Assembly: GCA_027704905.1 (NCBI GenBank)
Contig: JANIIK010000519.1
Coordinates: 1 to 64,000 of the forward strand
Direction of reading: 5' to 3'
Length of the DNA stretch: 64,000 nucleotides
Source: Muraenolepis orangiensis
Taxonomy: Eukaryota; Chordata; Actinopteri; Gadiformes; Muraenolepididae
The translations under genes and the position numbers were made by a program. Below the pieces are notes generated by a model. The model was not told where the DNA came from. It ran no database searches and was given only the letters and a program-made list of their open reading frames with translations. Position 1 is the first letter of the stretch. The number at the start of each line of letters is the position of its first letter. Shown one piece after another: positions 1 through 14,955 of the stretch.

Positions 1-3000
1 TAGAACATGTAGACCATAGAACATGTAGACCATAGAACATGTAGACCATAGAACATGTAGACTATAGAACATGTAGACCATAGAACATGTAGACTATAGA
101 ACATGTAGACCATAGAACATGTAGACCATAGAACATGTAGACCATAGAACATGTAGACTATAGAACATGTAGACATAGAACATGTAGACTATAGAACATG
201 TAGACTATAGAACATGTAGACCATAGAACATGTAGACCATAGAACATGTAGACTATAGAACATGTAGACCATAGAACATGTAGACTATAGAACATGTAGA
301 CTATAGAACATGTAGACCATAGAACAGACTATAGAACATGTAGACTATAGAACATGTAGACCATAGAACATGTAGACCATAGAACATGTAGACCATAGAA
401 CATGTAGACTATAGAACATGTAGACTATAGAACATGAGCTAGAACAGACTATAGAACATGTAGACTATAGAACATGTAGACTATAGAACATGTAGACTAT
501 AGAACATGTAGACCATAGAACATGTAGACTATAGAACATGTAGACTATAGAACATGTAGACTATAGAACATGTAGACTATAGAACATGTAGACTATAGAA
601 CATGTAGACTATAGAACATGTAGACTATAGAACATGTAGACCATAGAACATGTAGACTATAGAACATGTAGACTATAGAACATGTAGACCATAGAACATG
701 TAGACTATAGAACATGTAGACCATAGAACATGTAGACCATAGAACATGTAGACTATAGAACATGTAGACTATAGAACATGTAGACCATAGAACATGTAGA
801 CCATAGAACATGTAGACTATAGAACATGTAGACTATAGAACATGTAGACTATAGAACATGTAGACTATAGAACATGTAGACCATAGAACATGTAGACATA
901 GAACATGTAGACTATAGAACATGTAGACTATAGAACATGTAGACCATAGAACATGTAGACTATAGAACATGTAGACCATAGAACATGTAGACTATAGAAC
1001 ATGTAGACCATAGAACATGTAGACCATAGAACATGTAGACCATAGAACATGTAGACTATAGAACATGTAGACCATAGAACATGTAGACCATAGAACATGT
1101 AGACTATAGAACATGTAGACCATAGAACATGTAGACTATAGAACAGTAGACTATAGAACATGTAGACCATAGAACATGTAGACATAGAACATGTAGACTA
1201 TAGAACATGTAGACTATAGAACATGTAGACCATAGAACATGTAGACTATAGAACATGTAGACCATAGAACATGTAGACCATAGAACATGTAGACTATAGA
1301 ACATGTAGACCATAGAACATGTAGACCATAGAACATGTAGACTATAGAACATGTAGACTATAGAACATGTAGACCATAGAACATGTAGACCATAGAACAT
1401 GTAGACTATAGAACATGTAGACCATAGAACATGTAGACTATAGAACATGTAGACCATAGAACATGTAGACCATAGAACATGTAGACTATAGAACATGTAG
1501 ACTATAGAACATGTAGACCATAGAACATGTAGACTATAGAACATGTAGACTAGACATAGAACATGTAGACCATAGAACATGTAGACTATAGAACATGTAG
1601 ACCATAGAACATGTAGACCATAGAACATGTAGACTATAGAACATGTAGACCATAGAACATGTAGACCATAGAACATGTAGACCATAGAACATGTAGACCA
1701 TAGAACATGTAGACTATAGAACATGTAGACTATAGAACATGTAGACTATAGAACATGTAGACCATAGAACATGTAGACTATAGAACATGTAGACCATAGA
1801 ACATGTAGACCATAGAACATGTAGACCATAGAACATGTAGACCATAGAACATGTAGACCATAGAACATGTAGACTATAGAACATGTAGACCATAGAACAT
1901 GTAGACCATAGAACATGTAGACCATAGAACATGTAGACTATAGAACATGTAGACTATAGAACATGTAGACTATAGAACATGTAGACTATAGAACATGTAG
2001 ACCATAGAACATGTAGACTATAGAACATGTAGACCATAGAACATGTAGACTATAGAACATGTAGACCATAGAACATGTAGACTATAGAACATGTAGACCA
2101 TAGAACATGTAGACTATAGAACATGTAGACCATAGAACATGACTAGAACATGTAGACCATAGAACATGTAGACTATAGAACATGAGACTATAGAACATGT
2201 AGACCATAGAACATGTAGACCATAGAACATGTAGACTATAGAACATGTAGACTATAGAACATGTAGACTATAGAACATGTAGACTATAGAACATGTAGAC
2301 CATAGAACATGTAGACCATAGAACAGACTATAGAACATGTAGACTATAGAACATGTAGACCATAGAACATGTAGACTATAGAACATGTAGACCATAGAAC
2401 ATGTAGACTATAGAACATGTAGACTATAGAACATGTAGACTATAGAACATGTAGACTATAGAACATGTAGACCATAGAACATGTAGACTATAGAACATGT
2501 AGACTATAGAACATGTAGACCATAGAACATGTAGACCATAGAACATGTAGACCATAGAACATGTAGACTATAGAACATGTAGACTATAGAACATGTAGAC
2601 CATAGAACATGTAGACCATAGAACATGTAGACTATAGAACATGTAGACATAGAACAGACTATAGAACATGTAGACCATAGAACATGTAGACTATAGAACA
2701 TGTAGACTATAGAACATGTAGACTATAGAACATGTAGACTATAGAACATGTAGACTATAGAACATGTAGACCATAGAACATGTAGACCATAGAACATGTA
2801 GACCATAGAACATGTAGACCATAGAACATGTAGACTATAGAACATGTAGACTATAGAACATGTAGACTATAGAACATGTAGACTATAGAACATGTAGACT
2901 ATAGAACATGTAGACCATAGAACATGTAGACCATAGAACATGTAGACTATAGAACATGTAGACTATAGAACATGTAGACCATAGAACATGTAGACTATAG

Positions 3001-6000
3001 AACATGTAGACCATAGAACATGTAGACTATAGAACATGTAGACTATAGAACATGTAGACCATAGAACATGTAGACCATAGAACATGTAGACCATAGAACA
3101 TGTAGACCATAGAACATGTAGACTATAGAACATGTAGACCATAGAACATGTAGACCATAGAACATGTAGACCATAGAACATGTAGACCATAGAACATGTA
3201 GACCATAGAACATGTAGACCATAGAACATGTAGACCATAGAACATGTAGACCATAGAACATGTAGACTATAGAACATGTAGACCATAGAACATGTAGACT
3301 ATAGAACATGTAGACTATAGAACATGTAGACTATAGAACATGTAGACTATAGAACATGTAGACCATAGAACATGTAGACTATAGAACATGTAGACCATAG
3401 AACATGTAGACTATAGAACATGTAGACCATAGAACATGTAGACCATAGAACATGTAGACTATAGAACATGTAGACTATAGAACATGTAGACCATAGAACA
3501 TGTAGACCATAGAACATGTAGACCATAGAACATGTAGACTATAGAACATGTAGACTATAGAACATGTAGACTATAGAACATGTAGACCATAGAACATGTA
3601 GACCATAGAACATGTAGACCATAGAACATGTAGACTATAGAACTGAGACTATAGAACATGTAGACCATAGAACATGTAGACCATAGAACATGTAGACCAT
3701 AGAACATGTAGACATAGACTAGACTATAGAACATGTAGACCATAGAACATGTAGACCATAGAACATGTAGACTATAGAACATGTAGACTATAGAACATGT
3801 AGACCATAGAACATGTAGACCATAGAACATGTAGACCATAGAACATGTAGACCATAGAACATGTAGACTATAGAACATGTAGACCATAGAACATGTAGAC
3901 CATAGAACATGTAGACTATAGAACATGTAGACCATAGAACATGTAGACTATAGAACATGTAGACTATAGAACATGTAGACCATAGAACATGTAGACTATA
4001 GAACATGTAGACTATAGAACATGTAGACCATAGAACATGTAGACTATAGAACATGTAGACTATAGAACATGTAGACATAGAACATGTAGACTATAGAACA
4101 TGTAGACCATAGAACATGTAGACCATAGAACATGTAGACCATAGAACATGTAGACCATAGAACATGTAGACTATAGAACATGTAGACCATAGAACATGTA
4201 GACTATAGAACATGTAGACATAGAACATGTAGACTATAGAACATGTAGACCATAGAACATGTAGACATAGAACATGTAGACCATAGAACATGTAGACTAT
4301 AGAACATGTAGACCATAGAACATGTAGACTATAGAACATGTAGACTATAGAACATGTAGACCATAGAACATGTAGACCATAGAACATGTAGACCATAGAA
4401 CATGTAGACCATAGAACATGTAGACCATAGAACATGTAGACTATAGAACATGTAGACCATAGAACATGTAGACTATAGAACATGTAGACTATAGAACATG
4501 TAGACCATAGAACATGTAGACATAGAACTAGACTATAGAACATGTAGACCATAGAACATGTAGACCTATAGAACATGAAGACTATAGAACATGTAGACCA
4601 TAGAACATGTAGACTATAGAACATGTAGACCATAGAACATGTAGACCATAGAACATGTAGACTATAGAACATGTAGACTATAGAACATGTAGACCATAGA
4701 ACATGTAGACCATAGAACATGTAGACCATAGAACATGTAGACCATAGAACATGTAGACTATAGAACATGTAGACCATAGAACATGTAGACTATAGAACAT
4801 GAGACCATAGAACATGTAGACCATAGAACATGTAGACTATAGAACATGTAGACCATAGAACATGTAGACCATAGAACATGTAGACCATAGAACATGTAGA
4901 CTATAGAACATGTAGACTATAGAACATGTAGACCATAGAACATGTAGACTATAGAACATGTAGACCATAGAACATGTAGACCATAGAACATGTAGACTAT
5001 AGAACATGTAGACTATAGAACATGTAGACCATAGAACATGTAGACCATAGAACATGTAGACTATAGAACATGTAGACCATAGAACATGTAGACCATAGAA
5101 CATGTAGACCATAGAACATGTAGACTATAGAACATGTAGACCATAGAACATGTAGACCATAGAACATGTAGACTATAGAACATGTAGACCATAGAACATG
5201 TAGACCATAGAACATGTAGACTATAGAACATGTAGACCATAGAACATGTAGACCATAGAACATGTAGACTATAGAACATGTAGACTATAGAACATGTAGA
5301 CTATAGAACATGTAGACTATAGAACATGTAGACTATAGAACATGTAGACTATAGAACATGTAGACTATAGAACATGTAGACCATAGAACATGTAGACTAT
5401 AGAACATGTAGACTATAGAACATGTAGACTATAGAACATGTAGACCATAGAACATGTAGACCATAGAACATGTAGACCATAGAACATGAGACTATAGAAC
5501 ATGTAGACTATAGAACATGTAGACCATAGAACATGTAGACTATAGAACATGTAGACTATAGAACATGTAGACTATAGAACATGTAGACTATAGAACATGT
5601 AGACCATAGAACATGTAGACTATAGAACATGTAGACTATAGAACATGTAGACTATAGAACATGTAGACCATAGAACATGTAGACCATAGAACATGTAGAC
5701 CATAGAACATGTAGACCATAGAACATGTAGACTATAGAACATGTAGACCATAGAACATGTAGACTATAGAACATGTAGACCATAGAACATGTAGACCATA
5801 GAACATGTAGACTATAGAACATGTAGACTATAGAACATGTAGACCATAGAACATGTAGACCATAGAACATGTAGACTATAGAACATGTAGACCATAGAAC
5901 ATGTAGACCATAGAACATGTAGACTATAGAACATGTAGACTATAGAACATGTAGACTATAGAACATGTAGACCATAGAACATGTAGACCATAGAACATGT

Positions 6001-9000
6001 AGACTATAGAACATGTAGACCATAGAACATGTAGACCATAGAACATGTAGACTATAGAACATGTAGACCATAGAACATGTAGACCATAGAACATGTAGAC
6101 CATAGAACATGTAGACCTATAGAACATGTAGACCATAGAACATGTAGACTATAGAACATGTAGACTATAGAACATGTAGACCATAGAACATGTAGACCAT
6201 AGAACATGTAGACTATAGAACATGTAGACTATAGAACATGTAGACTATAGAACATGTAGACTATAGAACATGTAGACCATAGAACATGTAGACCATAGAA
6301 CATGTAGACTATAGAACATGTAGACTATAGAACATGTAGACTATAGAACATGTAGACTATAGAACATGTAGACTATAGAACATGTAGACCATAGAACATG
6401 TAGACTATAGAACATGTAGACCATAGAACATGTAGACCATAGAACATGTAGACTATAGAACATGTAGACCATAGAACATGTAGACCATAGAACATGTAGA
6501 CTATAGAACATGTAGACCATAGAACATGTAGACTATAGAACATGTAGACTATAGAACATGTAGACTATAGAACATGTAGACCATAGAACATGTAGACTAT
6601 AGAACATGTAGACCATAGAACATGTAGACCATAGAACATGTAGACTATAGAACATGTAGACCATAGAACATGTAGACCATAGAACATGTAGACTATAGAA
6701 CATGTAGACCATAGAACATGTAGACCATAGAACATGTAGACCATAGAACATGTAGACTATAGAACATGTAGACTATAGAACATGTAGACCATAGAACATG
6801 TAGACTATAGAACATGTAGACTATAGAACATGTAGACTATAGAACATGTAGACTATAGAACATGTAGACCATAGAACATGTACTAGACCATAGAACATGT
6901 AGACTATAGAACATGTAGACTATAGAACATGTAGACCATAGAACATGTAGACCATAGAACATGTAGACTATAGAACATGTAGACATAGAACAGACTATAG
7001 AACATGTAGACCATAGAACATGTAGACTATAGAACTTAGACTATAGAACATGTAGACCATAGAACATGTAGACTATAGAACATGTAGACATAGAACATGT
7101 AGACTATAGAACATGTAGACCATAGAACATGTAGACCATAGAACATGTAGACCATAGAACATGTAGACCATAGAACATGTAGACTATAGAACATGTAGAC
7201 TATAGAACATGTAGACCATAGAACATGTAGACTATAGAACATGTAGACCATAGAACATGTAGACATAGACCATAGAACATGTAGACTATAGAACATGTAG
7301 ACTATAGAACATGTAGACCATAGAACATGTAGACCATAGAACATGTAGACCATAGAACATGTAGACTATAGAACATGTAGACCATAGAACATGTAGACCA
7401 TAGAACATGTAGACTATAGAACATGTAGACTATAGAACATGTAGACCATAGAACATGTAGACTATAGAACATGTAGACTATAGAACATGTAGACCATAGA
7501 ACATGTAGACCATAGAACATGTAGACTATAGAACATGTAGACTATAGAACATGTAGACATAGAACATGTAGACTATAGAACATGTAGACTATAGAACATG
7601 TAGACCATAGAACATGTAGACCATAGAACATGTAGACTATAGAACATGTAGACTATAGAACATGTAGACCATAGAACATGTAGACTATAGAACATGTAGA
7701 CTATAGAACATGTAGACCATAGAACATGTAGACTATAGAACATGACTATAGAACATGTAGACCATAGAACATGTAGACTATAGAACATGTAGACCATAGA
7801 ACATGTAGACTATAGAACATGTAGACCATAGAACATGTAGACTATAGAACATGTAGACCATAGAACATGTAGACCATAGAACATGTAGACCATAGAACAT
7901 GTAGACTATAGAACATGTAGACTATAGAACATGTAGACCATAGAACATGTAGACTATAGAACATGTAGACCATAGAACATGTAGACCATAGAACATGTAG
8001 ACCATAGAACATAGACTATAGAACATGTAGACCATAGAACATGTAGACTATAGAACATGTAGACCATAGAACATGTAGACTATAGAACATGTAGACCATA
8101 GAACATGTAGACTATAGAACATGTAGACCATAGAACATGTAGACCATAGAACATGTAGACTATAGAACATGTAGACTATAGAACATGACATAGAACGGAC
8201 TATAGAACATGTAGACCATAGAACATGTAGACTATAGAACATGTAGACTATAGAACATGTAGACCATAGAACATGTAGACTATAGAACATGTAGACTATA
8301 GAACATGTAGACTATAGAACATGTAGACTATAGAACATGTAGACCATAGAACATGTAGACTATAGAACATGTAGACTATAGAACATGTAGACTATAGAAC
8401 ATGTAGACCATAGAACATGTAGACCATAGAACATGTAGACCATAGAACATAGACTATAGAACATGTAGACCATAGAACATGTAGACTATAGAACATGTAG
8501 ACTATAGAACATGTAGACCATAGAACATGTAGACTATAGAACATGTAGACCATAGAACATGTAGACTATAGAACATGTAGACCATAGAACATGTAGACCA
8601 TAGAACATGTAGACCATAGAACATGTAGACCATAGAACATGTAGACTATAGAACATGTAGACCATAGAACATGTAGACTATAGAACATGTAGACTATAGA
8701 ACATGTAGACCATAGAACATGTAGACTATAGAACATGTAGACCATAGAACATGTAGACCATAGAACATGTAGACCATAGAACATGTAGACCATAGAACAT
8801 GTAGACTATAGAACATGTAGACCATAGAACATGTAGACTATAGAACATGTAGACCATAGAACATGTAGACCATAGAACATGTAGACTATAGAACATGTAG
8901 ACCATAGAACATGTAGACTATAGAACATGTAGACCATAGAACATGTAGACCATAGAACATGTAGACTATAGAACATGTAGACCATAGAACATGTAGACCA

Positions 9001-12000
9001 TAGAACATGTAGACCATAGAACATGTAGACCATAGAACATGTAGACCATAGAACATGTAGACCATAGAACATGTAGACTATAGAACATGTAGACCATAGA
9101 ACATGTAGACCATAGAACATGTAGACTATAGAACATGTAGACCATAGAACATGTAGACTATAGAACATGTAGACCATAGAACATGTAGACCATAGAACAT
9201 GTAGACCATAGAACATGTAGACTATAGAACATGTAGACCATAGAACATGTAGACCATAGAACATGTAGACTATAGAACATGTAGACCATAGAACATGTAG
9301 ACCATAGAACATGTAGACCATAGAACATGTAGACCATAGAACATGTAGACTATAGAACATGTAGACCATAGAACATGTAGACCATAGAACAGACTATAGA
9401 ACATGTAGACTATAGAACATGTAGACCATAGAACATGTAGACTATAGAACATGTAGACCATAGAACATGTAGACCATAGAACATGTAGACTATAGAACAT
9501 GTAGACCATAGAACATGTAGACCATAGAACATGTAGACTATAGAACATGTAGACCATAGAACATGTAGACTATAGAACATGTAGACCATAGAACATGTAG
9601 ACCATAGAACATGTAGACCATAGAACATGTAGACTATAGAACATGTAGACCATAGAACATGTAGACCATAGAACATGTAGACTATAGAACATGTAGACTA
9701 TAGAACATGTAGACCATAGAACATGTAGACCATAGAACATGTAGACATAGAACATGACTATAGAACATGTAGACCATAGAACATGTAGACCATAGAACAT
9801 GTAGACCATAGAACATGTAGACTATAGAACATGTAGACTATAGAACATGTAGACCATAGAACATGTAGACTATAGAACATGTAGACTATAGAACATGTAG
9901 ACCATAGAACATGTAGACTATAGAACATGTAGACTATAGAACATGTAGACCATAGAACATGTAGACTATAGAACATGTAGACTATAGAACATGTAGACCA
10001 TAGAACATGTAGACTATAGAACATGTAGACCATAGAACATGTAGACCATAGAACATGTAGACCATAGAACATGAGACTATAGAACATGTAGACCATAGAA
10101 CATGTAGACCATAGAACATGTAGACCATAGAACATGTAGACCATAGAACATGTAGACTATAGAACATGTAGACCATAGAACATGTAGACTATAGAACATG
10201 TAGACCATAGAACATGTAGACCATAGAACATGTAGACCATAGAACATGTAGACTATAGAACATGTAGACCATAGAACATGTAGACCATAGAACTAGACTA
10301 TAGAACATGTAGACCATAGAACATGTAGACCATAGAACATGTAGACTATAGAACATGTAGACCATAGAACATGTAGACCATAGAACATGTAGACCATAGA
10401 ACATGTAGACTATAGAACATGTAGACCATAGAACATGTAGACCATAGACAGACATAGAACATGTAGACCATAGAACATGTAGACCATAGAACATGTAGAC
10501 CATAGAACATGTAGACCATAGACAGACTATAGAACATGTAGACCATAGAACATGTAGACCATAGAACATGAGACTATAGAACATGTAGACCATAGAACAT
10601 GTAGACCATAGAACAGACTATAGAACATGTAGACCATAGAACATGTAGACTATAGAACATGTAGACTATAGAACATGTAGACCATAGAACATGTAGACCA
10701 TAGAACATGTAGACATAGACTATAGAACATGTAGACCATAGAACATGTAGACTATAGAACATGTAGACTATAGAACATGTAGACCATAGAACATGTAGAC
10801 CATAGAACATGTAGACTATAGAACATGTAGACCATAGAACATGTAGACTATAGAACATGTAGACCATAGAACATGTAGACCATAGAACATGTAGACTATA
10901 GAACATGTAGACTATAGAACATGTAGACTATAGAACATGTAGACCATAGAACATGTAGACCATAGAACATGTAGACTATAGAACATGTAGACCATAGAAC
11001 ATGTAGACCATAGAACATGTAGACATAGAACATGTAGACTATAGAACATGTAGACTATAGAACATGTAGACCATAGAACAGGACTATAGAACATGTAGAC
11101 CATAGAACATGTAGACCATAGAACATGTAGACCATAGAACATGTAGACTATAGAACATGTAGACCATAGAACATGTAGACCATAGAACATGTAGACTATA
11201 GAACATGTAGACTATAGAACATGTAGACTATAGAACATGTAGACCATAGAACATGTAGACTATAGAACATGTAGACCATAGAACATGTAGACTATAGAAC
11301 ATGTAGACCATAGAACATGTAGACTATAGAACATGTAGACTATAGAACATGTAGACCATAGAACATGTAGACTATAGAACATGTAGACCATAGAACATGT
11401 AGACTATAGAACATGTAGACTATAGAACATGTAGACCATAGAACATGTAGACTATAGAACATGTAGACTATAGAACATGTAGACCATAGAACATGTAGAC
11501 TATAGAACATGTAGACTATAGAACATGTAGACCATAGAACATGTAGACTATAGAACATGTAGACCATAGAACATGTAGACCATAGAACATGTAGACTATA
11601 GAACATGTAGACTATAGAACATGTAGACCATAGAACATGTAGACCATAGAACATGTAGACTATAGAACATGTAGACCATAGAACATGTAGACCATAGAAC
11701 ATGTAGACTATAGAACATGTAGACTATAGAACATGTAGACCATAGAACATGTAGACTATAGAACAGACTATAGAACATGTAGACCATAGAACATGTAGAC
11801 CATAGAACATGTAGACCATAGAACATGTAGACCATAGAACATGTAGACTATAGAACATGTAGACTATAGAACATGTAGACTATAGAACATGTAGACTATA
11901 GAACATGTAGACCATAGAACAGTAGACTATAGAACATGTAGACCATAGAACATGTAGACATAGAACATGTAGACTATAGAACATGTAGACTATAGAACAT

Positions 12001-14955
12001 GTAGACCATAGAACATGTAGACTATAGAACATGTAGACTATAGAACATGTAGACTATAGAACATGTAGACTATAGAACATGTAGACCATAGAACATGTAG
12101 ACATGCAGACTAGAACATGTAGACTATAGAACATGTAGACTATAGAACATGTAGACCATAGAACATGTAGACCATAGAACATGTAGACTATAGAACATGT
12201 AGACCATAGAACATGTAGACTATAGAACAGACTATAGAACATGTAGACCATAGAACATGTAGACCATAGAACATGTAGACTATAGAACATGTAGACCATA
12301 GAACATGTAGACTATAGAACATGTAGACCATAGAACATGTAGACTATAGAACATGTAGACCATAGAACATGTAGACCATAGAACATGTAGACTATAGAAC
12401 ATGTAGACCATAGAACATGTAGACCATAGAACATGTAGACTATAGAACATGTAGACCATAGAACATGTAGACTATAGAACATGTAGACTATAGAACATGT
12501 AGACCATAGAACATGTAGACCATAGAACATGTAGACTATAGAACATGTAGACTATAGAACATGTAGACCATAGAACATGTAGACTATAGAACATGTAGAC
12601 TATAGAACATGTAGACCATAGAACATGTAGACTATAGAACATGTAGACTATAGAACATGTAGACTATAGAACATGTAGACTATAGAACATGTAGACTATA
12701 GAACATGTAGACTATAGAACATGTAGACTATAGAACATGTAGACTATAGAACATGTAGACTATAGAACATGTAGACTATAGAACAGACTATAGAACATGT
12801 AGACTATAGAACATGTAGACTATAGAACATGTAGACTATAGAACATGTAGACCATAGAACATGTAGACTATAGAACATGTAGACTATAGAACATGTAGAC
12901 TATAGAACATGTAGACTATAGAACATGTAGACTATAGAACATGTAGACTATAGAACATGTAGACTATAGAACATGTAGACTATAGAACATGTAGACTATA
13001 GAACATGTAGACCATAGAACATGTAGACCATAGAACATGTAGACCATAGAACATGTAGACCATAGAACATGTAGACCATAGAACATGAAGACCATAGAAC
13101 ATGTAGACCATAGAACATGTAGACTATAGACATGAAGACTATAGAACATGTAGACCATAGAACATGTAGACTATAGAACATGTAGACCATAGAACATGTA
13201 GACCATAGAACATGTAGACCATAGAACATGTAGACCATAGAACATGTAGACCATAGAACATGAAGACTATAGAACATGTAGACCATAGAACATGAAGACT
13301 ATAGAACATGTAGACCATAGAACATGTAGACCATAGAACATGTAGACTATAGAACATGTAGACCATAGAACATGTAGACCATAGAACATGTAGACTATAG
13401 AACATGTAGACTATAGAACATGTAGACCATAGAACATGTAGACTATAGAACATGTAGACCATAGAACATGTAGACCATAGAACATGTAGACTATAGAACA
13501 TGTAGACCATAGAACATGTAGACCATAGAACATGTAGACTATAGAACATGTAGACTATAGAACATGTAGACCATAGAACATGTAGACCATAGAACATGTA
13601 GACTATAGAACATGTAGACTATAGAACATGTAGACCATAGAACATGTAGACCATAGAACATGTAGACTATAGAACATGTAGACTATAGAACATGTAGACC
13701 ATAGAACATGTAGACTATAGAACATGTAGACTATAGAACATGTAGACTATAGAACATGTAGACCATAGAACATGTAGACCATAGAACATGTAGACCATAG
13801 AACATGTAGACTATAGAACATGTAGACCATAGAACATGTAGACCATAGAACATGTAGACCATAGAACATGTAGACTATAGAACATGTAGACCATAGAACA
13901 TGTAGACCATAGAACATGTAGACCATAGAACATGTAGACTATAGAACATGTAGACTATAGAACATGTAGACCATAGAACATGTAGACCATAGAACATGTA
14001 GACCATAGAACATGTAGACCATAGAACATGTAGACTATAGAACATGTAGACCATAGAACATGTAGACCATAGAACATGTAGACTATAGAACATGTAGACT
14101 ATAGAACATGTAGACTATAGAACATGTAGACTATAGAACATGTAGACTATAGAACATGTAGACTATAGAACATGTAGACTATAGAACATGAGACTATAGA
14201 ACATGTAGACCATAGAACATGAGACCATAGAACATGTAGACTATAGAACATGTAGACCATAGAACATGTAGACTATAGAACATGTAGACTATAGAACATG
14301 TAGACCATAGAACATGTAGACTATAGAACAGACTATAGAACATGTAGACCATAGAACATGAGACTATAGAACATGTAGACCATAGAACATGTAGACCATA
14401 GAACATGTAGACTATAGAACATGTAGACCATAGAACATGTAGACTATAGAACATGAGACTATAGAACATGTAGACCATAGAACATGTAGACTATAGAACA
14501 TGTAGACCATAGAACATGTAGACCATAGAACATGTAGACCATAGAACATGTAGACTCATAGAACATGTAGACCATAGAACATGTAGACTATAGAACATGT
14601 AGACCATAGAACATGTAGACCATAGAACATGTAGACCATAGAACATGTAGACCATAGAACATGTAGACCATAGAACATGTAGACCATAGAACATGTAGAC
14701 TATAGAACATGTAGACTATAGAACATGTAGACCATAGAACATGTAGACTATAGAACATGTAGACTATAGAACATGTAGACATAGATAGACTATAGAACAT
14801 GTAGACCATAGACATGTAGACTATAGAACATGTAGACCATAGAACATGTAGACCATAGAACATGTAGACTATAGAACATGTAGACCATAGAACATGTAGA
14901 CCATAGAACATGTAGACTATAGAACATGTAGACTATAGAACATGTAGACTATAGA
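1..14955. repeat. 16-bp satellite array, uniform part
   Basis: Continuous head-to-tail copies of the 16-bp unit TAGAACATGTAGACYA, where Y is C or T in an irregular order. Almost all other variation is by indel: 12-bp units lacking TGTA, 14-bp units lacking two bases near the end, and joins such as ACATGAGAC or TAGACCTATAG. Base substitutions are rare here; a few ATGAAG units sit near 4,577 and 13,085-13,290. The opposite strand reads as a repeating peptide-like frame, but this follows from the repeat and is not a gene. Nothing else is visible in this stretch. Confidence 0.97.
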